DNA of 12,741 nucleotides, taken from NCBI GenBank assembly GCA_938092195.1, contig CALKHD010000170.1, positions 1 to 12,741 of the forward strand. Reading direction: 5' to 3'. Numbering within the stretch: the first letter of the stretch is position 1; the number at the start of each line of letters is the position of its first letter. The notes beneath the pieces were generated by a model. The model was not told the DNA's origin. It saw only the letters and a list, made by a program, of their open reading frames with translations, and ran no database searches. The position numbers and the translations under genes are program-made. The DNA is from an uncultured Flavobacteriales bacterium (GTDB lineage: Bacteria; Bacteroidota; Bacteroidia; Flavobacteriales_D; Sanyastnellaceae). Positions 6,488-12,741 of the stretch are shown here, one piece after another.

Positions 6488-7191
6488 TGCCCTTTGGGAT
6501 TCGGAGCACCCGTGAGGCGAGAATCAAAAGATTCATCCGCCGTCATTTTGGTGTGAGGGTATCCCGCTTAGAACCATACCTAGAGGCATTTCGGCACTCG
6601 AGTTCTGTGACCTGCCAAAAGGACGGCCTGCCGAGCAATGAAAGGCTGGAGTTTTTGGGAGATTCGGTGCTCGACATGATTGTGGTCGACATGCTCTTCC
6701 GGCAATTTCCAAGCGGGGACGAAGGAGAGATGACCCGAATGAAAGCGCGCTTGGTGAGCCGAGAAGCCTTGAATTATTTGGGAGAAGAAATCGGGGTAGA
6801 ACACTTGCTTGACGCGCAAACAGGGAAAGGACCAGTGCACCCAACACTTCGCGGCAACGCCATGGAAGCCATTGTTGGAGCTGTCTTTTTGGACCGTGGA
6901 TATCGGCGAACACAAAAGGGTGTTTTGAAATTGTTGAAGCGATTTGATGTTGAGAAGCGGCTCCAAGCCACGGTCGACTTCAAGAGCAAGCTTCACGAAT
7001 GGGGCCAGAAGCGAAAGCGGAAGGTTCAGTTTGAAGTGCTGCGAGAATTCAAACGGGATGGAGAGCATCGATACGAGATGCAAGTGAAGGTGGGAGGCAA
7101 GGTGATGGGGACCTCAGATGGCCCCTCTAAAAAGTCAGCAGAACAAGCCGCTGCCCGCGTTGCTTGTCGTCATATCTTCGGCAACGACTAA
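6487..7191 (+). CDS. rnc: Ribonuclease III
   Basis: Double-strand-specific endoribonuclease that processes rRNA precursors and degrades structured or antisense-paired mRNA. The product is 234 aa with two domains: an N-terminal nuclease domain (about 10-155) holding the family signature NERLEFLGDSVLD (51-63), and a C-terminal double-stranded RNA-binding domain (about 164-230) ending in the typical GPSKKSAEQAAARVA. Metal ligands Glu52 and Asp59 (E. coli Glu38 and Asp45) and Glu127 (E. coli Glu117) are present. The position equivalent to E. coli Asp114 is Asn124 in RGNAMEAIVGAVFLD, which is unusual against enterobacterial enzymes and may be a lineage trait. The start at ATG 6487 shares a base with the fabF stop; longer in-frame starts run deep into fabF. 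The product is otherwise of normal length and complete. Confidence 0.95.
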   Translation: MPFGIRSTREARIKRFIRRHFGVRVSRLEPYLEAFRHSSSVTCQKDGLPSNERLEFLGDSVLDMIVVDMLFRQFPSGDEGEMTRMKARLVSREALNYLGEEIGVEHLLDAQTGKGPVHPTLRGNAMEAIVGAVFLDRGYRRTQKGVLKLLKRFDVEKRLQATVDFKSKLHEWGQKRKRKVQFEVLREFKRDGEHRYEMQVKVGGKVMGTSDGPSKKSAEQAAARVACRHIFGND

Positions 7192-7223
7192 GGGTCCAAT
7201 TCAGGACGCTGGTCTGCACAGCC

Positions 7224-7646
7224 ATGGCCGTTACCCTTCGACTCGATATCGAGGAAGAGGATTTGCCCTTTGATTTTCTCGGGGTAAGCTGTACTGACGC
7301 AGGCCATCGGTTTTGTTGGAACCTAAACCGAGCGCTGGGCACGGAGCTCTCCTTTCACCAGGAATTGCAAGTGCAACACAAAAAGCGGCCGCCAACTAAA
7401 CATTGTGTTTGGCGGCACGAAGACGAATTCGGAGGGTGGACCTTCGACGTCGTTTGGAACCGGTCGCCGGAAGGGGCAATGATCCCCAACCTTGTCCATT
7501 TCGACTACTTGTTGCGCATCGAGTCCATCATCGGTGAGCAAGCCAATCGGTTGATGGACAGCTTACGCACCATGAGACGCGTTGCGGCATGCTTCCCAGT
7601 GGAAGCCTCTGCAGTTCGAGGTCATGAGGTGTTGTACTACGAATAA
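7224..7646 (+). CDS. IPExxxVDY family protein, function unknown
   Basis: A 140-aa cytosolic protein with no signal peptide or membrane segment. I assign it to the Bacteroidota-restricted IPExxxVDY family on two grounds: position between rnc and pyk, where this family usually lies, and the segment IPNLVHFDYLLRI (87-99), which fits the family motif with Asn for Glu and Phe for Val. The start of the protein is acidic (LDIEEEDLPFDFLGV), also typical. Family function is not established. ATG 7224 was preferred, leaving 32 nt after rnc; a TTG at 7164 would overlap rnc and add 20 residues. pyk starts 25 nt downstream. The motif changes mean this is a diverged member, so the assignment rests partly on context. 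Confidence 0.8.
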   Translation: MAVTLRLDIEEEDLPFDFLGVSCTDAGHRFCWNLNRALGTELSFHQELQVQHKKRPPTKHCVWRHEDEFGGWTFDVVWNRSPEGAMIPNLVHFDYLLRIESIIGEQANRLMDSLRTMRRVAACFPVEASAVRGHEVLYYE

Positions 7647-7671
7647 AGGAAAAGAAAGAACCCACATCAGG

Positions 7672-9093
7672 ATGTCTCAGAAATTCACCAAAATCGTGGC
7701 CACAGTTGGTCCAGCAAGCACTTCCCGCGAAGTCTTGGAAGGGATGATCAAGGAAGGGGTCAATGTGATCCGCCTGAACTTCTCTCACGGGGAGTATGAG
7801 ACCCATGCCACTACTGTTGAACGGGTCAAGGCCATTGATCAGGACTTGGGCACACACACGGCCCTATTGGCCGACATGCAAGGCCCCAAGCTGCGCGTGG
7901 GGATGATGGAAGACGGCGCCGAACTCGTGGTGGGTGCCAAGATTGTCATCCGCGTGGGAGAAGAGACGGGAAATGCCCAGACCGCTTGGACGCGATACGA
8001 GAAGTTCGCAGAAGACGTACAAGCCGGAGAGCCCGTGCTGCTCGATGATGGCAAATTGAGGCTGCGCGTCGAAGAAACCAACGGCAAAGACGCCGTGACC
8101 TGCGTGGTGGAACACGGGGGTATTTTGAAGTCCAGAAAGGGCTTGAATTTACCTTCAACCAAAATCAGCTTGCCCAGCTTGACCACCAAGGATTGCGAGG
8201 ACTTGGAATTTGCCCTTGGCCTTGGTGTCGACTGGATTGGATTGAGTTTTGTGCGTTCAGCGGCAGATGTCGTGGACTTGCGCGAGCGAATCCAAGCTGC
8301 AGGAAGTCATGCACGCATTGTGGCCAAGGTGGAAAAACCAGAAGCGGTGGACGACTTGGTTGGCATTGTGGAAACCACAGATGCCGTGATGATTGCCCGA
8401 GGTGACTTGGGTGTGGAGGTTCCCATGGAGCAGGTTCCCATGATACAGAAGCGGACCATCGAAATGTGCCAGCGACAGGGCAAGCCCGTCATTGTGGCCA
8501 CCCAAATGATGGAGTCCATGGTGGACAGCATTGCCCCGACCCGGGCCGAGGTGACAGACGTGGCGAACGCGGTGTTGGATGGCGCGGATGCAGTGATGCT
8601 CAGCGGGGAAACATCGGTTGGAGACCATCCAATTGAGGTCATCAAAGCCATGAAGGCGATTGTGACTGAAATCGAAAAGGAGCCCAGAATTTATCACCTG
8701 CATCGCGAGCCAGAGGACATCCGTCCAGAGCGTCAGGTGACCGATGCGATTTGCTACAATGCTTGCGAGCTCGCACAGCGGGTGGGGGCCAAGGTGATTG
8801 TGACCATGACCTTCAGTGGATACACGGCGTACAAGGTGGCCAGCCAGCGTCCACATGCACCCATTCACGTGTTCACAGGCAACGAAAGCATCCTGGGTCA
8901 ATTGGCCTTGTGTTGGGGTGTGGAAGCCCACCTCTACAACAAGATGGTGTCCACAGACCACACCATTTCAGACGTCAAAAACATCCTTCAAAAGCACGGC
9001 TGTGTGGGAGAAGGAGACCGTGTCATCCACGTGGCCAGCATGCCAATTGCAGAAGCGGGGATGTCCAATATGTTGAAAGTGAGCGAAATCTGA
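7672..9093 (+). CDS. pyk: Pyruvate kinase
   Basis: Final ATP-yielding step of glycolysis, converting phosphoenolpyruvate and ADP to pyruvate and ATP; cytosolic, usually tetrameric. The product is 473 aa, a normal bacterial length. Blocks in order are TKIVATVGPAS (6-16), INVIRLNFSHGEYE context (31-43), MQGPKLRVG (69-77), the B domain (about 78-160), the active-site signature ARIVAKVEKPEAV with Lys219 and metal ligand Glu221, IARGDLGVEVP with Asp245, KPVIVATQMMESM (271-283) and MLSGETSVGDHP (309-320). The C-terminal domain (about 350-473) carries TMTFSGYTAYKVA, the region that forms the effector site in allosteric forms. ATG 7672 was chosen because it gives the family start MSQKFTKIV; upstream in-frame ATGs lie inside the previous gene. 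Likely read through from the acpP cluster; no strong own promoter is seen. Confidence 0.97.
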   Translation: MSQKFTKIVATVGPASTSREVLEGMIKEGVNVIRLNFSHGEYETHATTVERVKAIDQDLGTHTALLADMQGPKLRVGMMEDGAELVVGAKIVIRVGEETGNAQTAWTRYEKFAEDVQAGEPVLLDDGKLRLRVEETNGKDAVTCVVEHGGILKSRKGLNLPSTKISLPSLTTKDCEDLEFALGLGVDWIGLSFVRSAADVVDLRERIQAAGSHARIVAKVEKPEAVDDLVGIVETTDAVMIARGDLGVEVPMEQVPMIQKRTIEMCQRQGKPVIVATQMMESMVDSIAPTRAEVTDVANAVLDGADAVMLSGETSVGDHPIEVIKAMKAIVTEIEKEPRIYHLHREPEDIRPERQVTDAICYNACELAQRVGAKVIVTMTFSGYTAYKVASQRPHAPIHVFTGNESILGQLALCWGVEAHLYNKMVSTDHTISDVKNILQKHGCVGEGDRVIHVASMPIAEAGMSNMLKVSEI

Positions 9094-9096
9094 CAC

Positions 9097-9127
9097 TTCG
9101 TCCCCGCAAAGTCGCGGGCTATCTTCG
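9097..9127 (+). promoter_or_regulatory. Candidate Bacteroidota-type promoter for ileS
   Basis: TTCG at 9097-9100 and TATCTTCG at 9120-9127 are separated by exactly 19 nt, the spacing of the Bacteroidota consensus TTTG-N19-TAnnTTTG; each box differs from it by one T-to-C change. It lies entirely in the 79-bp pyk-ileS spacer and would give a leader of about 40 nt. This is the best two-box match in the window. Confidence 0.5.
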
Positions 9128-9133
9128 CGCGAC
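9103..9133 (+). repeat. Two overlapping inverted repeats before ileS
   Basis: Hairpin A pairs CCCGC (9103-9107) with GCGGG (9114-9118) around a 6-nt loop. Hairpin B pairs GTCGCG (9111-9116) with CGCGAC (9128-9133) around an 11-nt loop. They share bases 9114-9116, so in RNA only one can form at a time. Hairpin A follows the pyk stop by 9 nt but has no T-run, so it is at most a weak terminator. The arms of B flank the candidate -7 box, as an operator would. Confidence 0.4.
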
Positions 9134-9172
9134 AGGTCCAGGTGGCGATTCCATCAGGTCCGATAGCAAACC

Positions 9173-12100
9173 ATGAATCGACGTTTCCCAGAACGAGGCC
9201 CCCTTCATTTGCCATCCATCGCCGAAGAGGTGATGGGTCAATGGGAAGAGGGCAACGTCTTTCAGCGCAGTGTGGATTCCCGGCCCAAGGAAAAGCGCTT
9301 TGTGTTTTTCGAGGGCCCTCCCTCTGCCAACGGCAAGCCGGGCATCCACCATGTGATGGCGCGAGCCCTCAAAGATCTGTTTTGCCGATACCGCACCTTG
9401 AAAGGCGAGCGGGTTGAACGCAAAGCGGGATGGGACACGCACGGTCTTCCTGTGGAGCTTGGGGTCGAAAAGGCCTTGGGCATCACCAAGGAGGACATCG
9501 GCAAGAAAATCTCGGTCGAGGAGTACAACACGGCCTGCCGCGAGTCGGTCATGCAGTACACCCAGGAGTGGAACGACTTGACCCGACAAATGGGGTACTG
9601 GGTGGACATGGACGCGCCCTATGTGACCTACCAGCCGAAGTACATGGAGTCGGTTTGGTGGCTGCTGTCGCAGATGCACCAAAAAGGACTGCTTTACAAA
9701 GGGTACACCATCCAACCATACAGCCCCAAGGCGGGGACGGGACTGAGCAGCCATGAATTGAATCAACCCGGCGCCTATCGCGATGTGACCGACACCACGG
9801 TGGTCGCTCAATTCCGTTTGTTGTCAGAAGACGCCAACCGGGTCAGACAATGGGCTGGCGATGAAGCAAAAGGGCTGCCTGTGGACCTGTTGGCATGGAC
9901 GACCACACCGTGGACGTTGCCATCCAACACGGCATTGACCATTGGGGCAGGGATCGATTACAACATTGTGAAGACCGCGAACCGGTATACGGGTGAAGCG
10001 GGGTTGGTGGTGTTGGCACAAGCCCTCTGTGGCAAGCATTTTGGAGGAAAGAAGGCACCAGAATCCGAGGTCTTGGCCACGGTCAAAGGCAGCGACTTGG
10101 TGGGCCTTCGGTACGAGCAACTCATCGATTGGACGCAGCCCATGGAGCGCCCGGAAGATGCATTCAAGGTCATCCCCGGTGATTTCGTGACCACGGAAGA
10201 CGGCACAGGCATTGTTCATACGGCGCCCACATTTGGTGCAGATGACGCAAGGGTGGCCCAAGCCGCAGGTGTTCCGCCCATGCTGGTGGATGACGGACAA
10301 GGGGTGGGGGTCCCTTTGGTGGATTTGCAAGGTCGACTTCGCCCTGAATGTGGCCCCTTGGCTGGACGTTACGTGAAGCAGGAGTACCACGATGGCGATG
10401 CACCCGAGAAATCTGTGGACGTTGAAATCGCCATTGACCTGAAAACCCGAGGCCGGGCATTTTTGGTCGAGAAGTACAAGCACAGCTACCCACATTGCTG
10501 GCGGACTGACCGCCCCGTTCTGTACTATCCATTGGACAGCTGGTTCATCCGCGCAACGGCGGCGAAAGACCGGATGCGCGAGCTCAACGACACCATACTG
10601 TGGAAACCAGCGGCCACCGGGACGGGTCGATTTGGAAAGTGGCTGGAAAACCTGAACGATTGGAACTTGAGCCGGTCTCGCTACTGGGGAATTCCCATTC
10701 CCATTTGGAGGACAGAAGACGGTTCAGAGGAAAAGTGTGTAGGGTCTGTAGAAGAGCTTTACAACGCCTGCACCGAGGCCGTTGAAGCCGGCCTGATGTC
10801 CACGCATCCCTTCGCAGGGTTTGTGCCTGGAGACATGTCGGAGGACAATTACGCCAAAGTGGATTTGCACAAGCACATCGTCGACGGCATTGTCCTGAAG
10901 GCTTCAGATGGATCCCCCATGCACAGGGAGTCCGATTTGATCGATGTATGGTTTGATTCGGGCAGCATGCCCTACGCCCAATGGCATTACCCATTCGAGA
11001 ATCGAGACCGCGTTGAAGGCCCCGATGGCGGGCTGTCATTCCCTGCCGATTTCATTGCTGAAGGTGTGGATCAAACCCGGGGCTGGTTTTACACGCTTCA
11101 CGCCATCTCGACCATGGTGTTCGACAAGGTGGCTTACAAGACCGTCATGTCCAACGGCTTGGTCTTGGACAAGAATGGCCAGAAGATGTCCAAGCGCTTG
11201 GGCAATGCGGCTGACCCCTTCGAGACGTTGTCCAAGTATGGCCCAGATGCCACCCGTTGGTACATGCTCACCAACGCCCAGCCTTGGGACAACCTGAGGT
11301 TCGACACCGAGGGCATTGGGGAGGTGCAACGGAAGTTCTTCGGGACCTTACACAACACCTACGCGTTCTTGGCCTTGTACGCCGGCATTGACGGATGGGA
11401 TCCAGAATCAGAGGCCCCTGCGGTTTCGAACCGCCCAGAATTGGACCGGTGGATCTTGAGTCGCTTGCACACCTGCATGGCAGAAGTGGAAGCCGCCTTG
11501 GACGGTTTTGAACCCACCAAAGCGGGCCGACTCATCCAGTCTTTTGTGGTGGACGACCTGAGCAATTGGTATGTGCGGCTGGGTCGACGCCGGTTCTGGA
11601 AAAGTGAATCCGACACAGACAAGCAAGCGGCCTATGCCACATTGCACAGTTGCCTGAGAACGGTGGCCCTGATGGCGTCGCCCATCGCCCCGTTTTATTG
11701 CGACCGTCTGTGGCAGGACCTCGGCGGTAAAGACTCCGTGCATTTGGCCGACTGGCCCTTGGTGGACGCGTCTTTGAGGGATGCCGAATTGGAGGCCCGC
11801 ATGGACCTGGCGCAGCGATTGAGTTCGCTGACGCTGAGCTTGAGGAAGCGGGAGAAAATCCGCGTCCGACAGCCATTGCAACGCATTCTGGTTCCCGTCA
11901 TGGACCCCGCTTTTGGCGCCCGATTGGAAGCAGTGGCAGAGCTGGTCATGGGAGAGGTCAATGTGAAGGCGGTAGAGCCACTCGCAGAAGACAGTGCCAT
12001 CTTGACCAAGCGGCTCAAGGCGGACTTCAAAAAGCTGGGCCCCCGTTATGGCAAACGCATGAAGCTGGTGGCTGGCGCCATCGCTGGATTGGGACAAGAA

Positions 12101-12532
12101 GACATCCGAACGCTTGAACGCGATGGGCGCTTGGACATGACTTTGGAAGACGGCCCAGTGGAGCTTTTGCTGGACGACGTTGAGGTTCAAACTGAGGACA
12201 TCCCAGGCTGGCTCGTGGCCGGAGAAGGCGGAGTGACGGTGGCTTTGGACATCGAAATTTCGCCAGAACTGCGGAAAGAAGGCCTGGCGCGCGAGTTGGT
12301 GAATCGAATTCAACAACAGCGAAAAGACGCAGGGCTGGAGGTCACCGACCGCATTGCGCTCACATTAGAGGGCCCCGAAGAATTGCAAGAATCAGTGGCT
12401 TCTAATTTGGACTATATTCGAGCCGAAACGCTCGCCAATGAGCTCACATGGGGCCCAACAGGACCCGGAGCGAAAGAGGAAGAACTGGAACCCCAAATGA
12501 CCGTGGCCATCGCCATGGTCGCCATTCAATGA
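9173..12532 (+). CDS. ileS: Isoleucyl-tRNA synthetase, type 2 (GXHH signature)
   Basis: Class I aminoacyl-tRNA synthetase that charges tRNA-Ile and edits misactivated valine. The product is 1119 aa, normal for the eukaryote-like type 2 form. The usual HIGH motif is replaced by GIHH (57-60) in GPPSANGKPGIHHVMAR, the first and third positions being swapped. Other landmarks are WDTHGLPVE (87-95), the CP1 editing domain with WTTTPWTLPSNTAL (242-255) and HTAPTFGADD ending in Asp357-Asp358, and KMSKR (671-675). The anticodon-binding helical domain starts near LDRWILSRL (757) and holds NWYVRLGRRRFW (798-809). A long C-terminal extension follows without an obvious zinc-binding Cys cluster. ATG 9173 is the first plausible start, 79 bp after pyk. 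A DksA-like gene follows at 3 nt, so the two are co-transcribed. Identification is certain; drug insensitivity is an inference from the motif. Confidence 0.98.
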   Translation: MNRRFPERGPLHLPSIAEEVMGQWEEGNVFQRSVDSRPKEKRFVFFEGPPSANGKPGIHHVMARALKDLFCRYRTLKGERVERKAGWDTHGLPVELGVEKALGITKEDIGKKISVEEYNTACRESVMQYTQEWNDLTRQMGYWVDMDAPYVTYQPKYMESVWWLLSQMHQKGLLYKGYTIQPYSPKAGTGLSSHELNQPGAYRDVTDTTVVAQFRLLSEDANRVRQWAGDEAKGLPVDLLAWTTTPWTLPSNTALTIGAGIDYNIVKTANRYTGEAGLVVLAQALCGKHFGGKKAPESEVLATVKGSDLVGLRYEQLIDWTQPMERPEDAFKVIPGDFVTTEDGTGIVHTAPTFGADDARVAQAAGVPPMLVDDGQGVGVPLVDLQGRLRPECGPLAGRYVKQEYHDGDAPEKSVDVEIAIDLKTRGRAFLVEKYKHSYPHCWRTDRPVLYYPLDSWFIRATAAKDRMRELNDTILWKPAATGTGRFGKWLENLNDWNLSRSRYWGIPIPIWRTEDGSEEKCVGSVEELYNACTEAVEAGLMSTHPFAGFVPGDMSEDNYAKVDLHKHIVDGIVLKASDGSPMHRESDLIDVWFDSGSMPYAQWHYPFENRDRVEGPDGGLSFPADFIAEGVDQTRGWFYTLHAISTMVFDKVAYKTVMSNGLVLDKNGQKMSKRLGNAADPFETLSKYGPDATRWYMLTNAQPWDNLRFDTEGIGEVQRKFFGTLHNTYAFLALYAGIDGWDPESEAPAVSNRPELDRWILSRLHTCMAEVEAALDGFEPTKAGRLIQSFVVDDLSNWYVRLGRRRFWKSESDTDKQAAYATLHSCLRTVALMASPIAPFYCDRLWQDLGGKDSVHLADWPLVDASLRDAELEARMDLAQRLSSLTLSLRKREKIRVRQPLQRILVPVMDPAFGARLEAVAELVMGEVNVKAVEPLAEDSAILTKRLKADFKKLGPRYGKRMKLVAGAIAGLGQEDIRTLERDGRLDMTLEDGPVELLLDDVEVQTEDIPGWLVAGEGGVTVALDIEISPELRKEGLARELVNRIQQQRKDAGLEVTDRIALTLEGPEELQESVASNLDYIRAETLANELTWGPTGPGAKEEELEPQMTVAIAMVAIQ

Positions 12533-12535
12533 ACC

Positions 12536-12741
12536 ATGGCAAATACACGTTACTCCGACTTAGATCTCAAGGAATTCGAAGACTTGATTCACGCCAAGCT
12601 GAAACAAGCGAGATCCGATTTTGATCAGCTGCAGCGCTCTCTTTCCTACGAGGACGACAATCGGACGGAAGACACAGCCCCCACCTTCAAAATGATGGAG
12701 GATGGCAGCGACACCATGAGCCGTGAGGAAACGGCCCAGCT
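12536..12741 (+). CDS. TraR/DksA-family zinc-finger protein, 3'-truncated by window edge
   Basis: The first 68 codons of an ORF starting at ATG 12536, 3 nt after the ileS stop; it is still open at the window end. The N-terminus (MANTRYSDLDLKEFEDLI) and the charged, heptad-like helix that follows (about 10-37) suit the N-terminal coiled coil of DksA/TraR-like RNA-polymerase-binding regulators. The segment TEDTAPTFKMMEDGSDTMSREE (45-66) is typical of the Bacteroidota branch; Asp46-x-Ala48 may correspond to the coiled-coil tip. The C4 zinc finger that would confirm the family lies beyond the window. In Bacteroidota a gene of this type often sits between ileS and lspA. Role in transcription control is inferred from the family, not shown. 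Confidence 0.85.
   Translation, partial: MANTRYSDLDLKEFEDLIHAKLKQARSDFDQLQRSLSYEDDNRTEDTAPTFKMMEDGSDTMSREETAQ

Noticed and set aside
7173..7180. TATCTTCG near the end of rnc as a promoter for the IPExxxVDY gene and pyk
   Set aside because: No -33 box at about 19 nt, it is inside rnc coding sequence, and a few such boxes are expected by chance in 12.7 kb.
8257..8961. 234-aa antisense ORF within pyk, very rich in His and Gly
   Set aside because: The His-rich look comes from reversed Val/Met/Gln codons of pyk; no start context or domain.
11408..12316. 302-aa antisense ORF within ileS
   Set aside because: Composition is rich in His, Gln and Arg as expected from the reverse of a GC-biased gene; no family features.
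1..12741. Mobile element, CRISPR, tRNA or defence island
   Set aside because: No transposase or integrase motifs, no regular repeats and no cloverleaf were seen; the content is housekeeping genes on one strand.

Overview
This is a contiguous stretch of chromosome with all genes on the + strand and densely packed coding. It holds eleven genes: nine complete and two cut by the window edges. The organism is almost certainly a member of the Bacteroidota with a fairly high GC content for that phylum (mid-50s percent by eye). Three points support this. First, the gene order acpP-fabF-rnc-IPExxxVDY-pyk is a hallmark of that phylum. Second, ileS is followed immediately by a TraR/DksA-like zinc-finger gene. 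Third, the IleRS has the eukaryote-like (type 2) catalytic motif seen in Bacteroidota, and the promoter-like sites resemble the Bacteroidota -33/-7 pattern (TTTG-N19-TAnnTTTG) rather than the E. coli sigma-70 pattern. I cannot place it below phylum with confidence; a flavobacterial or related marine lineage is plausible.

Layout. 1-1140 is the 3' four fifths of class II fumarase (fumC). It overlaps by 4 nt a small, very basic putative lipoprotein (1137-1421), whose tail overlaps mannose-1-phosphate guanylyltransferase (1352-2446) in another frame. After a 231-bp non-coding gap with a GC-rich imperfect hairpin comes a tight three-gene operon joined by ATGA overlaps: a MlaE-type permease (2678-3415), a MlaF-type ATPase (3412-4173) and an iodotyrosine-deiodinase-like flavoprotein (4170-4841). 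A 157-bp gap carrying the best promoter candidate precedes acpP (4999-5232), fabF (5240-6487), rnc (6487-7191), an IPExxxVDY-family protein (7224-7646) and pyruvate kinase (7672-9093). A 79-bp spacer with overlapping inverted repeats and a Bacteroidota-like promoter leads to ileS (9173-12532) and then the 5' end of a DksA/TraR-like gene (12536 to the window end).

How the genes work together. Most are core housekeeping: TCA cycle (fumC), glycolysis (pyk), fatty-acid synthesis (acpP, fabF), RNA processing (rnc), isoleucyl-tRNA charging (ileS), GDP-mannose supply for glycans (manC), and envelope lipid transport (mlaE/mlaF). I see no mobile element, CRISPR array, tRNA, rRNA or defence system, and no clear undescribed multi-gene system. 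The observations most worth following are the swapped GIHH signature motif in IleRS (predicting mupirocin insensitivity), the intact halotyrosine-binding triad in the deiodinase-like protein fused into a lipid-transport operon, an Asn at a position that is usually a catalytic Asp in RNase III, the small lipoprotein ORF overlapping manC, and the structured spacer upstream of ileS.
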